Assembly (NCBI RefSeq): GCF_005503355.1
Contig: NZ_SCMK01000001.1
Location: 62,001 to 126,000 of the forward strand
DNA length: 64,000 nucleotides
Direction: 5' to 3'
DNA from: Sphingomonas sp. 1F27F7B
GTDB lineage: Bacteria > Pseudomonadota > Alphaproteobacteria > Sphingomonadales > Sphingomonadaceae
A program made the position numbers and the translations under genes. The notes below the pieces were generated by a model. That model saw nothing but the letters and a program-made list of their open reading frames with translations, had not been told where the DNA came from and did no database searches. Numbering within the stretch: the first letter of the stretch is position 1; each line of letters begins with the position of its first letter. Of this stretch, positions 35,307 through 44,636 are shown in pieces.

Positions 35307-35638
35307 CAGACGAGCGCCCCGCCGCCGAAGCTGAAGAACGACAGGAAGAAGCTCGACGCGGCGAAGGCGATCGACAGGCCGAACACGATCTGGATCAGCC
35401 GCCGGAAGCCGCCCGATGTGTCGCCGAACGCGAGGGTCAGGCCGGTCACGATGATGATGATGACCGCGATAATCTTTGCGACCGGCCCCTCGATCGATTG
35501 GAGGATGGATTGAAGGGGCGCTTCCCACGGCATCGATGATCCCGACGCATAAGCGGGAACAGCAGCAGTCAGCGCGATCACGCTGGCGGTGGCGGCGAGC
35601 ATGGCGCGGTGTGCGCCATGCCGAAGGGCATGGATCAT
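35306..35638 (-). CDS. trbC: Conjugal transfer pilin TrbC (VirB2-like)
   Basis: This 110-residue prepilin has a long signal peptide (residues 1-31, ending VPAYASGS) and two hydrophobic helices (IAVIIIIVTGLTLAFGD and IVFGLSIAFAASSFFLSF) separated by a basic loop, the VirB2/TrbC pattern. RP4 TrbC is circularised by TraF, and a TraF-like peptidase is encoded at 42504-43073. Confidence 0.9.
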   Translation of the reverse strand: MIHALRHGAHRAMLAATASVIALTAAVPAYASGSSMPWEAPLQSILQSIEGPVAKIIAVIIIIVTGLTLAFGDTSGGFRRLIQIVFGLSIAFAASSFFLSFFSFGGGALV

Positions 35639-36621
35639 TTGACGTCTCCTGGCTGGGGTTGGGAAAGCGAAGCGATGCGGTAGTCGCCGGTGATGGGGTC
35701 CAGCCCCTCGACACGCGCCAGCTCGGCGAGACGGCGGCCATGCCCATCGCGGACCAGGACGGCGATCAGGTCGATGGTCTCGGCGAGCAGCGCGCGGGGG
35801 ACCGTGACGACGGCTTCCTGAATGAGCTGTTCCATACGGCGCAGCGCGCCGAGCGCGGTTCCAGCGTGGATGGTGCCAATGCCGCCGGGGTGCCCGGTCC
35901 CCCAGGCTTTAAGCAGGTCGAGCGCTTCAGCGCCGCGCACCTCGCCGATCGGGATGCGATCGGGCCGCAGGCGGAGCGAGGACCGGACGAGATCGGAAAG
36001 CGAAACGACGCCATCCTTGGTCCGCATGGCGACGAGGTTGGGCGCGGCGCATTGCAGCTCGCGCGTATCTTCGATCAAGACGATACGGTCGGCGGTCTTG
36101 GCGACCTCGGCCAAGAGCGCGTTGACCAGGGTGGTCTTGCCGCTGCCGGTGCCGCCCGCGACCAGGATGTTGGCGCGGGCCGCAACACCATCGCGCAGCG
36201 CCGCCGCCTCGGCCGCCGACATGATCCCGGCCGCCCCATAATCGTCGAGCGTGAACACCGCGACGGCGGGCTTACGGATCGCGAAAGCCGGGGCTGCGAC
36301 GACAGGCGGAAGCAGTCCCTCGAACCGTTCACCACCTTCGGGCAATTCGGCCGAAACGCGCGGGGACTTGGCGTGAACTTCGACGCCGACATGATGCGCA
36401 ACTAGGCGGACGATGCGTTCGCCATCGGCGGCGCACAGCAGCTCGCCGGTGTCGCTGATCCCGTCGCCGAGGCGATCGACCCACAGCCGCCCGTCTGGGT
36501 TCAACATGACCTCGATCACAGCCGGATCGTCGAGCCAGGCTGCAATCGACGATCCGAGAGCCGTCCGCAGCATTCTCGCGCCGCGTGACTTCGCCTCGGA
36601 TCGGATCGGGTGAACGGTCAA
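35635..36621 (-). CDS. trbB: Conjugal transfer ATPase TrbB (VirB11-like)
   Basis: This 328-residue traffic ATPase has the N-terminal domain of VirB11 proteins ([20 protein letters not shown]) and a RecA-like domain with Walker [10 protein letters not shown] (residues 156-164) and [14 protein letters not shown] plus the His box [20 protein letters not shown]. The first codon in the track is TTG (36619-36621), with only a weak ribosome-binding site; a later ATG (residue 17, ARMLRTALG) is an alternative start. Confidence 0.92.
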   Translation of the reverse strand: MTVHPIRSEAKSRGARMLRTALGSSIAAWLDDPAVIEVMLNPDGRLWVDRLGDGISDTGELLCAADGERIVRLVAHHVGVEVHAKSPRVSAELPEGGERFEGLLPPVVAAPAFAIRKPAVAVFTLDDYGAAGIMSAAEAAALRDGVAARANILVAGGTGSGKTTLVNALLAEVAKTADRIVLIEDTRELQCAAPNLVAMRTKDGVVSLSDLVRSSLRLRPDRIPIGEVRGAEALDLLKAWGTGHPGGIGTIHAGTALGALRRMEQLIQEAVVTVPRALLAETIDLIAVLVRDGHGRRLAELARVEGLDPITGDYRIASLSQPQPGDVK

Positions 36622-36626
36622 GGAAC

Positions 36627-36663
36627 TGGCCCCTCATAAGGGCCGGGCGAACCGCCGCCCGGC
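36627..36663 (-). promoter_or_regulatory. Overlapping hairpins upstream of trbB
   Basis: GCCGGGCG-N6-CGCCCGGC (36642-36663) forms a perfect 8-bp stem, and GGCCC-N7-GGGCC (about 36628-36644) overlaps it. They lie within 45 bases upstream of the trbB start and may adjust expression between the CopG-like gene and the trb operon. The 36664-36792 part has no gene. Confidence 0.45.
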
Positions 36664-36792
36664 TGTCGGGGCACATCAAGAGAGGCAGAAACGGGGCCTA
36701 AGCAACAGATAGCTGAAGGCGTAGTAGAGGCGGCGGCAGAAACTTACCGATGGCGGATCGGCCCGCTGGCCGTTCCTGCAATCGGCCCGCGT

Positions 36793-37218
36793 TTACTCCG
36801 AATCGGTCGCGGATTTGGGCCGCACATCTTCGGGGATCTCGTCGAGCAGGCTCTTGCCGCTCGCATAGCGCCGGCCGAGCGTTTCGACGAAGCCCTCATA
36901 GCGCTTGCGACCCTTCACTTGGGCGGCGGCTTGATCCTCGTCCGGCAGCGGCGGCGTCACCGACAGCCAGAAGCGAACAAACAGTGCCAACGCCTCTGTC
37001 GAAAGGCCCGTATTGCGTTCAAGCCGCTGGACCTGGCGCGATAGGCGGTCGAGCCGCCGGGCAAATGCCGCCTCCATCCGATCTGCGCCGTCCGGCGACA
37101 GATAGGACGTGACCGCCGCCTCCACGATCGCCGATCGCGAGATGCGTCGCCGGATCGCCAACTCGTCGATCTGCTTGGCGAGCATGGGCGGAAAATAGAC
37201 GTTGAGCCGAACGCGCAT
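36793..37218 (-). CDS. CopG/ribbon-helix-helix family regulator
   Basis: This 141-residue protein begins MRVRLNVYFPPMLAKQIDEL and continues AIRRRISRSAIVEAAVTSYL, a ribbon-helix-helix DNA-binding domain. A longer helical C-terminus follows (LVEAFARRLDRLSRQVQRLE-like region and LALFVRFWLSVTPPLPDEDQ). It sits between traG and trbB in the transfer operon and may autoregulate it. Confidence 0.83.
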   Translation of the reverse strand: MRVRLNVYFPPMLAKQIDELAIRRRISRSAIVEAAVTSYLSPDGADRMEAAFARRLDRLSRQVQRLERNTGLSTEALALFVRFWLSVTPPLPDEDQAAAQVKGRKRYEGFVETLGRRYASGKSLLDEIPEDVRPKSATDSE

Positions 37219-37227
37219 GACCGCTGC

Positions 37228-39201
37228 CTACAACTCGATGCCGTCGCCGGGGGCGAGCGACGCTTGACGTGCGAGCCCCTGCATCCGGCGACGGACGGCC
37301 GCCTGCCGCGCCACATCGTCCTGCTCGTCATCGACGATTGCAAACTCCTGCGCGGGCGGTGGTGATGCCTCCGGCGCGATGGCGACATGCTCGGGCAGCT
37401 CGGGTTCACGGCGGAGCCCGCCATTGGCGGCGTCCTCCTGCGCCCGCACGATCCGCGCCACGTCGGCCGGATCGGCGGCGGCGGCACGGCCGGTCCAGTC
37501 GTCGGCCCGCGCCGCGCCCGCACTCGGTTTGGGCGCGTCCATGATCCGCTCGGACAGGCGGCGATCCTGAAAGTAGCGCGCCTTCTTCGCGCGGATCGGA
37601 TGGACACCCGCTACCATCACGATCTCGTCGCCGGGCGGAAGTTGCATCACCTCGCCGGGCGTGAGGAGCTGGCGAGCGGTCTCGGAGCGCGACACCATCA
37701 AATGCCCCAGCCACGGCGACAGGCGATGCCCGGCGTAGTTCTTCATCGCCCGCATCTCGGTCGCGGTGCCGAGCGCGTCCGACACGCGCTTGGCGGTGCG
37801 CTCGTCGTTGGTGGCGAAGCTCACCCGGACATGACAGTTGTCGAGGATCGCGTTGTTCGGCCCGTATGCCTTCTCGATCTGGTTGAGCGACTGTGCGATC
37901 AGGAACGCTTTCAAGCCATAGCCCGCCATGAACGCCAGCGCGGACTCGAAGAAGTCGAGCCGGCCGAGAGCCGGGAACTCGTCAAGCATCAGGAGCACGC
38001 GCTGGCGGTTGCCCTTTGGTGTCAGCTCCTCGGTCAGCCGGCGTCCGATCTGGTTGAGGATCAGGCGGATTAGCGGCTTGGTCCGCGAGATGTCGCTGGG
38101 CGGCACGACCAGATAGAGCGTCGCCGGCGTCTCGCCTTCGACCAGATCCGATATGCGCCAATGGCACGCCCGCGTGACCTGCGCCACGACAGGATCGCGA
38201 TAGAGCCCGAGGAACGACATGGCGGTCGAGAGCACGCCTGACCGCTCGTTGTCGGATTTGTTCAGCAGTTCGCGCGCGGCCGAGGCGACGACAGGATGCA
38301 CGCCCGCTTCACCCAGGTGCGGCGTCGCCATCATCGCGGCTAGCGTCTGCTCGATTGTGCGTGACGGATCGGAGAGAATCGACGCCACGCCGGCCAGCGT
38401 CTTGTCGGCTTCGGCATAGAGGACGTGGAGGATCGCGCCGACTAGCAGCGAGTGCGAAGTTTTTTCCCAGTGGTTTCGACGCTCGAGACTGCCTTCTGGA
38501 TCGACCAGCACGTCGGCGACATTCTGCACGTCGCGCACCTCCCACTGGCCGCGCCGCACTTCGAGCAACGGATTGTAGGCGGCTGATGCAGCGTTGGTCG
38601 GATCGAACAGCAGCACGCGCCCATGCCGCGACCGGAAGCCGGCGGTGAGCTGCCAGTTCTCACCCTTGATGTCATGGACGATCGCAGATCCCGGCCAGGT
38701 CAGCAGCGACGGCACGACCAGACCGACGCCTTTGCCGCTCCGCGTCGGCGCGAAGCACAGCACATGCTCGGGGCCATCGTGACGCAGATAATCGCGCGCG
38801 AGCTTGCCGAGCACGACGCCGTTCGGCCCCAGCAACCCTGCGCCGCGAATTTCCTTCTCGCTGGCCCAGCGCGCCGAGCCGTATGTCTCCGCGTTCTTCA
38901 GCTCGCGCGCGCGCCACACGGACATGCCGATTGCGACAGCGATCGACACGAACCCGCCCGACGCGGCGATGAATGCCCCGGTCTGGAATATGGCTGGCGC
39001 ATAGGCATCGAACGAGAACCACCACCAGAAGAAGGCCGGCGGCGGATAGACCCGCCAGCCGAAAGCCATGAACCAGGGCGGCCCAAGCTCGGGCTGATAG
39101 GCGAGCGCGGCCGCAGTCCACTGCGTCGCGCCCCACACACCGGCGAGCACGATCAGGAACACGGTGATGACCTGGCCCCACAATATCTTGGTCGCGGACA
39201 T
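37228..39201 (-). CDS. traG: Type IV coupling protein TraG/VirD4
   Basis: This 657-residue coupling protein links the relaxosome to the secretion channel. It has two N-terminal TM segments (about 8-32 and 70-93), Walker A CFAPTRSGKGVGLVVPSLLT (about residue 150) and Walker B RVLLMLDEFPALGRLDFFES. The start codon ATG 39201 lies 19 bases after the relaxase stop. Length fits the TraG family. Confidence 0.93.
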   Translation of the reverse strand: MSATKILWGQVITVFLIVLAGVWGATQWTAAALAYQPELGPPWFMAFGWRVYPPPAFFWWWFSFDAYAPAIFQTGAFIAASGGFVSIAVAIGMSVWRARELKNAETYGSARWASEKEIRGAGLLGPNGVVLGKLARDYLRHDGPEHVLCFAPTRSGKGVGLVVPSLLTWPGSAIVHDIKGENWQLTAGFRSRHGRVLLFDPTNAASAAYNPLLEVRRGQWEVRDVQNVADVLVDPEGSLERRNHWEKTSHSLLVGAILHVLYAEADKTLAGVASILSDPSRTIEQTLAAMMATPHLGEAGVHPVVASAARELLNKSDNERSGVLSTAMSFLGLYRDPVVAQVTRACHWRISDLVEGETPATLYLVVPPSDISRTKPLIRLILNQIGRRLTEELTPKGNRQRVLLMLDEFPALGRLDFFESALAFMAGYGLKAFLIAQSLNQIEKAYGPNNAILDNCHVRVSFATNDERTAKRVSDALGTATEMRAMKNYAGHRLSPWLGHLMVSRSETARQLLTPGEVMQLPPGDEIVMVAGVHPIRAKKARYFQDRRLSERIMDAPKPSAGAARADDWTGRAAAADPADVARIVRAQEDAANGGLRREPELPEHVAIAPEASPPPAQEFAIVDDEQDDVARQAAVRRRMQGLARQASLAPGDGIEL

Positions 39202-39220
39202 GCTTGTCTCCTTGCGCTGG

Positions 39221-40978
39221 CTAGAGGCCGAGGCCGCGCTTGCGGCCCATCATCAGGTCGAGCCCGCCGCCGTCGCGGATCACGCCGGACACCTGACGGC
39301 CGAGCTGCTGTTCGAGGGCGCTTGCCCAGGGTACGAGGCGGAAGCCGAGGCCATCGTCGATCAGGGCGAAGCGGCCGGACGCGAGCGCGAGCCGCTGGCG
39401 AACGACGCCGGCGATCTTCTCGCCCGCTTGCGTCGGCCGATAGGCAAGGCCCGTCTCGCCCGCGATCTTCGCGCCAACCGAGTCCAGCTCGTGCCGCCGC
39501 AGCGTGTCGATCAGACCGCGCTCGAACACCGTTCGCTCGCCGAACCGGCGCGCCAGCCCTTCCTTGACCAGATGGTCGGTGCGCGCGTCCATCGCGCGGC
39601 GCACCTCGGCGCCGAACCCGCCGTCCGCGACGCCCACGCCGCGCTCGATCAGGCGATGGTCCAGCCAGGTCGCACCGGGCGCCTTGACCTGCGCCGACAG
39701 GTCGAGGTCCGATCGCGTTGCGAGGATCAGGCTCGGCTTCGGCTCGCCGGGCTTGCCGACCGCGCGCAGCTCGACGATGCCGCCGAGCTTGGGGCTGTGC
39801 TCCAGCCCCTCGATGCCGGGCAAGCGGACATGATGCGCGCGGCCGTCCGTGCCGTCGATCACGGCATAGGCGGCGCCGGTCAGTTCATCGTGCAGCCCCT
39901 TGCCGATCAACCGACCCACGATCGGCTTCTCGGGCGTGTCGCTCAGAACCGCATAGCTGTCGAGCGATCGGTCTTGTCCGTGATCCTTGAGCGCGTGGCC
40001 GATGGTGCGGATGATGTCGCCGCGCGCGGCTAGCTCGCGCAACTTCGCCTGCGCGCCTTCGGCGACCGCCCATTGGCCCGGCTCGCCCTCGGCGGCGAGC
40101 CCCATCGTCTCAAGGTGCTGCAAGCGCCCGACCATCAGGCGGCGGAGCCACGGATCGTCCGGGCCTGGTCGCTCCGGGCGCAGGTCGATGACGCCCAGCT
40201 CGTCGGCAACGCGGCCGATCTCGGTGTCGAGCCGGGTCCAGCGCTCCGCCGTTACCTCGCGGTCGAGCGCTTGGCTGATTTCATGCTCGGGCTTCGGCCC
40301 CAACTCGGCGAAGGCCAGCTCCTCGGCGCGCGAGCGCAGGCCGTGGCTGATATAGTCGCGGGCCATGACGAGATCGGCACCCTGGTCGGTCTGCCCGCGC
40401 ACCAGCAGATGGACGTGCGGGTTGTCGGTGTTCCAGTGATCGACCGCGACCCAATCGAGCCGCGTTCCCAGGTCCGCCTCCATCTGGCGCACAAGGTCGC
40501 GGGTGTATTCGCGAAGGTCGGTCAGCTCGCTCGCATCTTCGGGCGATACGATGATGCGGAAATGATGTCGGTCGTCCCTGCACCGATCCGCAAACGCGCG
40601 ATCATCGGCGCGGTCGGACTCGGCGTCGAACATGCGCGTCGGCGAGCCATCGCGGGTCACGCCTTCGCGCTTGAGATAGGCGATGTGCGCGGACAGCGGC
40701 GCCATGCGCCGGCCGCCGATGCGGTGGCGCACCGGCAGCGCCTTCACCAGCACGCGGCGGCCGGAGCCGAACAGGCGACTGCGCGCAAACGCCGTGCGTC
40801 CCTTCCCGAAGCTCGATTGGCCGCGCCGGCTGGGTCCGCCCCAGCCCCCGCGCTGGCTGCCGCCGCTCGTTGCCGCGACGCGCAGCACCTCGGCGACCAG
40901 CCCGCGGGCATTGCGGCCCTGCGCCTTGCTGCGCTTGGCCTTGCCCGGCCGAACGCGAAACTCGCGCTCGTCGCTCAT
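39221..40978 (-). CDS. Relaxase/mobilisation protein (DUF3363, TraI/VirD2-like)
   Basis: This 585-residue relaxase nicks oriT and leads the transferred strand. The N-terminal basic region is followed by the nuclease domain with DDRHHFRIIVSPEDASELTD (137-156) and the HxH metal motif DNPHVHLLVRG (185-195). DUF3363 occupies the C-terminal half. The coupling protein gene follows directly. A RP4-like nic candidate lies 160 bases upstream of its start (41134-41143). Confidence 0.9.
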   Translation of the reverse strand: MSDEREFRVRPGKAKRSKAQGRNARGLVAEVLRVAATSGGSQRGGWGGPSRRGQSSFGKGRTAFARSRLFGSGRRVLVKALPVRHRIGGRRMAPLSAHIAYLKREGVTRDGSPTRMFDAESDRADDRAFADRCRDDRHHFRIIVSPEDASELTDLREYTRDLVRQMEADLGTRLDWVAVDHWNTDNPHVHLLVRGQTDQGADLVMARDYISHGLRSRAEELAFAELGPKPEHEISQALDREVTAERWTRLDTEIGRVADELGVIDLRPERPGPDDPWLRRLMVGRLQHLETMGLAAEGEPGQWAVAEGAQAKLRELAARGDIIRTIGHALKDHGQDRSLDSYAVLSDTPEKPIVGRLIGKGLHDELTGAAYAVIDGTDGRAHHVRLPGIEGLEHSPKLGGIVELRAVGKPGEPKPSLILATRSDLDLSAQVKAPGATWLDHRLIERGVGVADGGFGAEVRRAMDARTDHLVKEGLARRFGERTVFERGLIDTLRRHELDSVGAKIAGETGLAYRPTQAGEKIAGVVRQRLALASGRFALIDDGLGFRLVPWASALEQQLGRQVSGVIRDGGGLDLMMGRKRGLGL

Positions 40979-41096
40979 GGTCGGGCCGCTTTCCGCCGAA
41001 AACCGGCCGTGGTGCCGTTCGGCGCGTTGAAATGCCTAGCTTTTTCCTTCCGAGCGGCACGCTCGCCGACCGACGCCCCCACGTTAGCCACATGAA

Positions 41097-41143
41097 AAGC
41101 CTCGGCTTTTCGGCGAAACGGGGTGCGGCTTGTATCTTGCCCT
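41097..41143 (+). other. Candidate origin of transfer (nic region)
   Basis: TATCTTGCCC (41134-41143) differs by one base from the RP4-type nic core TATCCTGCCC, as I recall it. It is preceded by the perfect inverted repeat AAAAGCC-TC-GGCTTTT (41097-41112). The site lies in the only gene-free gap (40979-41216) next to the relaxase gene, where oriT is expected. This is inference. Confidence 0.45.
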
Positions 41144-41216
41144 CGTCCCCTCCGACTTCTTCCTGCCCCTTCGCCCTTCAAACCGAGGGGGGCAAACGAT
41201 CGAAGGAGGCCGCCGG

Positions 41217-42140
41217 TCATTGCGGTCGGCCCGCGCGGGCGCGGGGAACGAACAGCGTGTCGGCCGGAGCAGCTTCACGCTGCGGAACGGCCTGCGAGCT
41301 GTCGGTCGCGGGGCTGACAGACGGCGGCTCAGGCGCCGATGCGGACGCCGTGAACCCGCCACCGGACTGGACGCCGGACATCGCATCCTGCGCACTCGCC
41401 ACGCGCACGAACAGCGCGGCGCGACGCCAGGCCAACGGATCGGGAAGCGACGCGGCGGCAAGCCGAGTATCGCCGCCCCCGCCCGTGATCGACGCCAGCC
41501 TTCCGAGATAGGCGCGGGTTTCAGCGGGCAGTGGACGGCCGCGCGACAGGTAATCGTCGGTGCGTCCGGTCCCGGCGTTATAGGCTGCGAGCATCGCGGT
41601 GGCATCGCCGTAGCGGTCGTGCATCTCGCGCAGATAAGCCGTCCCCGCCATGATGTTGTCGCGCACGTCGAAGGGGTCGGCGCCGAACCCGTAGCGTGCG
41701 CGCAGACGGCCCCAAGTCGCGGGCATGATCTGCATCAGCCCCATCGCGCCGGCCGTCGAAACCGCGCGCGCGTCGCCGTTGCTCTCGACGCGCATCACGG
41801 CCCAAATCCACGCCTCGGGAATGCCGAACCGCCGCGCGGCGTCGGCGACATATCCGGCATAGGGATGATGGGCCGGCGCGCGATCGGCGGAGACATCCTG
41901 CGCCGATGCCGCGACCGGCCCGACGCCGGGCAAAAACAGCAGGATCGTCAGCGCCAGAGCCGATCCGACTCCGCTTCTACGCCAACCTGCCAGCGTGCTC
42001 GCTGCGGTAAAGGGTGCGCGCAGAGCGCCGGCCGTTGACCGCCCTTGACCTTCGCTGCGCGCGCCGGCCGACCCGCGACCGAGCGGGACGAAGGGATGAG
42101 ACGGTTTTCCCGCGAACCAGGGGATGATCGAGACGCGCAC
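41217..42140 (-). CDS. Lytic transglycosylase (conjugation-associated)
   Basis: This 307-residue exported SLT-type transglycosylase would open peptidoglycan for the mating channel. The start is taken as GTG 42140 because GAGGAGGAT lies just upstream; no other good start precedes it in frame. A hydrophobic signal segment (VGSALALTILLFLPGVGPVA) is at about 55-75. The catalytic domain has AVMRVESNGDARAVSTAGA (catalytic Glu), MGLMQIMPATWGRLRARYG and AMLAAYNAGTGR. The C-terminus is Pro/Ala-rich. Confidence 0.88.
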   Translation of the reverse strand: MRVSIIPWFAGKPSHPFVPLGRGSAGARSEGQGRSTAGALRAPFTAASTLAGWRRSGVGSALALTILLFLPGVGPVAASAQDVSADRAPAHHPYAGYVADAARRFGIPEAWIWAVMRVESNGDARAVSTAGAMGLMQIMPATWGRLRARYGFGADPFDVRDNIMAGTAYLREMHDRYGDATAMLAAYNAGTGRTDDYLSRGRPLPAETRAYLGRLASITGGGGDTRLAAASLPDPLAWRRAALFVRVASAQDAMSGVQSGGGFTASASAPEPPSVSPATDSSQAVPQREAAPADTLFVPRARAGRPQ

Positions 42141-42144
42141 CGCT

Positions 42145-42480
42145 TCAATCCTCCTCGCGGCGCTTTTGCGGCCGGTTCCAGCGCAGCGCCCAGGCGCTAT
42201 CCTCATCGCCGATGCGAAACAGCGCGGCGCGGATCGGCTGCGAGAAGCCGGGATCGTCGAGGCGCAGCGAGACGTAGTCGCCAGCGCGCTCGCCGGTCTC
42301 GTTCCAGCCTGCGCCCACCTCCGGGCCATTGTCGGTCTTGCCAAGATGGACACGCCAGTCGGGCGCGTTCTCGCCGTCCTGCGGCTCTGCCGGAACGATG
42401 CGGAGCGCCACGTCGAGCGTCATCGTCTCGATCCGGCCCTGAAAACCTTTGGGGGTGCGGGTGAACATGCCGATTTGCAT
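42145..42480 (-). CDS. DUF736 family protein (first copy)
   Basis: This 111-residue protein (MQIGMFTRTPKGFQGRIETM, then WRVHLGKTDNGPEVGAGWNE and YVSLRLDDPGFSQPIRAALF) belongs to DUF736, small proteins of unknown function found across alphaproteobacterial conjugative elements. It lies between the transglycosylase and traF genes. A second, shorter DUF736 gene is at 48778-49077. Confidence 0.85.
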   Translation of the reverse strand: MQIGMFTRTPKGFQGRIETMTLDVALRIVPAEPQDGENAPDWRVHLGKTDNGPEVGAGWNETGERAGDYVSLRLDDPGFSQPIRAALFRIGDEDSAWALRWNRPQKRREED

Positions 42481-42503
42481 GGGATGGTCCTTTCAGTTGG
42501 CGG

Positions 42504-43073
42504 CTAGGTGCGGGGTTCACGGCTCCAGCCGCGCCACGTCAGCGGCGCGCCGGGGGCATCGCGGGTGAGGATCGGGATTGCGCGGCCGATCACGGTTGAG
42601 GCCGGCAGCGAGCCGAAATACCGGCCGTCCAGGCTGTCGGGGACGGCAGGATTGAGCAGCAGCAGTTCGCCGGTCGCCAGTGTGCGACAGCCCTGCCAGA
42701 CGGGCAGTGGACGGCCGAGCCGGTCGCGCTTGCGCGCAACAGCGACGGGCCGCCGATCGACGCTCACGCTGTCGCCCAGCCGGCAGATGCGCTGTCCTGC
42801 CTTGCCGGCGACATGCTTCAGCAGCGGCACGCCTTCGCCCAGGTAATGGCGCTCGGCCATCCAGCGCGCGAGACGCTGGGGCGGCGTGACGGCGACCAGC
42901 GCGCCGGGCGGCGGGTCGCGCTCGGGCTCGATCCGGTAGAGCCCGAGCGGCGCGCTGGCGCTGGCGTTCCACAGCACGCGCGGCACGGGATGAATGGCGG
43001 CGATCGCAGCGAAAGCAGCCGTGAACCCGGTTGCGGCAGCGACAGTGGCGCGGACATAGAAGCGGCGCGTCAT
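42504..43073 (-). CDS. traF: S26 signal-peptidase-like TraF
   Basis: This 189-residue inner-membrane serine protease is of the TraF/S26 type. It has one N-terminal TM (AAATGFTAAFAAIAAIHPV), a catalytic Ser in NASASAPLGLYR (Ser40) and a Lys in GVPLLKHVAG (Lys86). In RP4 TraF cyclises the TrbC pilin. Its start overlaps the stop of the DUF2840 gene. Confidence 0.9.
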   Translation of the reverse strand: MTRRFYVRATVAAATGFTAAFAAIAAIHPVPRVLWNASASAPLGLYRIEPERDPPPGALVAVTPPQRLARWMAERHYLGEGVPLLKHVAGKAGQRICRLGDSVSVDRRPVAVARKRDRLGRPLPVWQGCRTLATGELLLLNPAVPDSLDGRYFGSLPASTVIGRAIPILTRDAPGAPLTWRGWSREPRT

Positions 43074-43576
43074 CCCTCGATCTCCCGGCGCTTCAGCCAG
43101 GCGTGATGGCGCTCAAGCGTGTAGAGACGCGGCGCTTGTCCGGCGGCGATGCGGTTGGCGACGTGCCGCCAATGGTCGGGCGCGGCGTCGCAGGGATCGA
43201 CGCGCGCGGCCTCGGTCGCGTCGATCGCCGCGAGCACTTGGCTGACCTTCGGCCAACCCTCGATCTTGAGCAGGATGTCGCCGCCCGGCCGCACGAAGGG
43301 CAGCGTCGTGAACGCCTCGCCCGCGCCGACCGCGCGCACGATATCGATGCGCGAGCTGACCGTGCCGTAGTCGTTCGCCGCCCAGCGGACGAAAGCGAAG
43401 ATCGCGCCGGGGCGAAAGCGGACGATGCGGCGTCGGCGGTCGACAATCTCGTCCGCCGCGACGCGGCCGAACCTGATCCAGTGCTCGATCCGCTTTTCGA
43501 TCCACGTCAGCTCGACGCAGGTCATGTCGTCATCGGACGGCTGGCGGTGGCGCATGGGTGACGGAGGGACGTTCAT
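43070..43576 (-). CDS. DUF2840 domain protein
   Basis: This 168-residue soluble protein matches DUF2840 (VELTWIEKRIEHWIRFGRVA, IFAFVRWAANDYGTVSSRID, GGDILLKIEGWPKVSQVLAA), a family confined to conjugative elements and usually adjacent to traF. Function unknown. Overlaps both neighbours by four bases. Confidence 0.83.
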   Translation of the reverse strand: MNVPPSPMRHRQPSDDDMTCVELTWIEKRIEHWIRFGRVAADEIVDRRRRIVRFRPGAIFAFVRWAANDYGTVSSRIDIVRAVGAGEAFTTLPFVRPGGDILLKIEGWPKVSQVLAAIDATEAARVDPCDAAPDHWRHVANRIAAGQAPRLYTLERHHAWLKRREIEG

Positions 43577-43839
43577 CGCCGGCTCCGGGCGATGGCGGAG
43601 TCCGCGCGCGGCATGAGATCGTCCTGCCCCGGATCGGAGGTCGAATGCTTGATGCCGATGTCGGCCCAGGCGCGCAGGTCATCGACCGAATAGACGACGC
43701 GGCCGCCGATCCGGCGGTAGGCCGGGCCGGTGCCGAAATAGCGGTGCTTCTCAAGGGTCCGGCCCGAGAGGCCGAGAAAGCGCGCGGCTTCGGGCGTTCG
43801 CAGGAAGCGGGGCGGCAAATTGGTGGGCGTATCGGACAA
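43573..43839 (-). CDS. AlpA-like helix-turn-helix protein
   Basis: This 88-residue protein starts at TTG 43839, preceded by GCAGGAGCC; no ATG fits. The DNA-binding core is RFLRTPEAARFLGLSGRTLE, HRYFGTGPAYRRIGGRVVYS and VDDLRAWADIG, as in AlpA/excisionase-type MerR-like proteins. It may regulate transfer genes or serve as a directionality factor for the serine recombinase; neither is shown. Confidence 0.78.
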   Translation of the reverse strand: MSDTPTNLPPRFLRTPEAARFLGLSGRTLEKHRYFGTGPAYRRIGGRVVYSVDDLRAWADIGIKHSTSDPGQDDLMPRADSAIARSRR

Positions 43840-43967
43840 ATGATGGCTCCTGCGGGCGGTGGCGGCAGGAGGCGTAATTGTCAGAAGGGAGGCGGCCAGG
43901 TGGGGTATGAAGATGTGCGGCTGCACGGATGCGACCACCCCCGCCAGGGCAGGCCCGCAAAGATCTG

Positions 43968-44636
43968 TCAGCGGATACGGAGCAGCTTGCGATAGTCGCC
44001 GTTCATCATTGCGATGCCGTCGCGGACCAGGCGCACGACGAACGAACGTGAGGCCGACATCTTCCAGTCGCTCGCCGATAGCCGGATCGCATCGTCGCGG
44101 CCCAGTTCGGCAGCGATCTCGCGGTAGGTCGCGCCGGAGTCGCGTAGGTCGAGCGCGCAGAGCATCAGGTCGAGCCGGACAAGCCGATAGGCGGTGAGCG
44201 GCCAACCGCGCGGCAGTGGCCCTGGCGCTCGCCCGAGCAGCCGGCGGTGGAAACGCAGCAGGCTCGCGATGCGGGTGATGAAATCCTTGTCGAGCGGGAT
44301 GACGGCGGCGAGCGGCTGACCGGGCGTCGGCGCGCGGAACCAAAGCCGATGCTCGCCCGCAGCGTCGGCGACGATGACATGGCGTCCGTCGATCCCGGCG
44401 AGGTCGGCAAGCAGCGCACCCAGCGCGCGCGGATCGACCGGGGCTGCTGCCTCAAATCCCTCCGGTGCGGCGTCCAGAATGACCGTGACGGCGGTCAGTT
44501 CGGGGCGCCAGGCGACCGGCTCCGACAGGTCATCCGGCGCCGTCGCGAAAGGACAACCCCCAGCGCCGCGCGAATGCCGCCTCGGCGGTGTTCCTCGCGA
44601 CGGCGCCGCTCGCGATGCTTTGCTGCATCTGCGCAT
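43968..44636 (-). CDS. DUF2285 (RovC-like) DNA-binding protein
   Basis: Recognisable sequence starts at APDDLSEPVAWRPELTAVTV (about 44550) and includes AGEHRLWFRAPTPGQPLAAV, LVRLDLMLCALDLRDSGATY, REIAAELG and SFVVRLVRDGIAMMNGDYRK, typical of DUF2285/RovC DNA-binding proteins. The first 30 residues of the frame read like out-of-frame sequence overlapping the upstream gene, so the true start is unclear. The N-terminal domain that often precedes DUF2285 is encoded in another frame at 44530-44751. Confidence 0.75.
   Translation of the reverse strand: MRRCSKASRAAPSRGTPPRRHSRGAGGCPFATAPDDLSEPVAWRPELTAVTVILDAAPEGFEAAAPVDPRALGALLADLAGIDGRHVIVADAAGEHRLWFRAPTPGQPLAAVIPLDKDFITRIASLLRFHRRLLGRAPGPLPRGWPLTAYRLVRLDLMLCALDLRDSGATYREIAAELGRDDAIRLSASDWKMSASRSFVVRLVRDGIAMMNGDYRKLLRIR

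Noticed and set aside
40975..41220. 81-codon minus-strand frame across the candidate oriT
   Set aside because: Basic low-complexity translation with no good start context; the gap is better explained as regulatory or oriT sequence.
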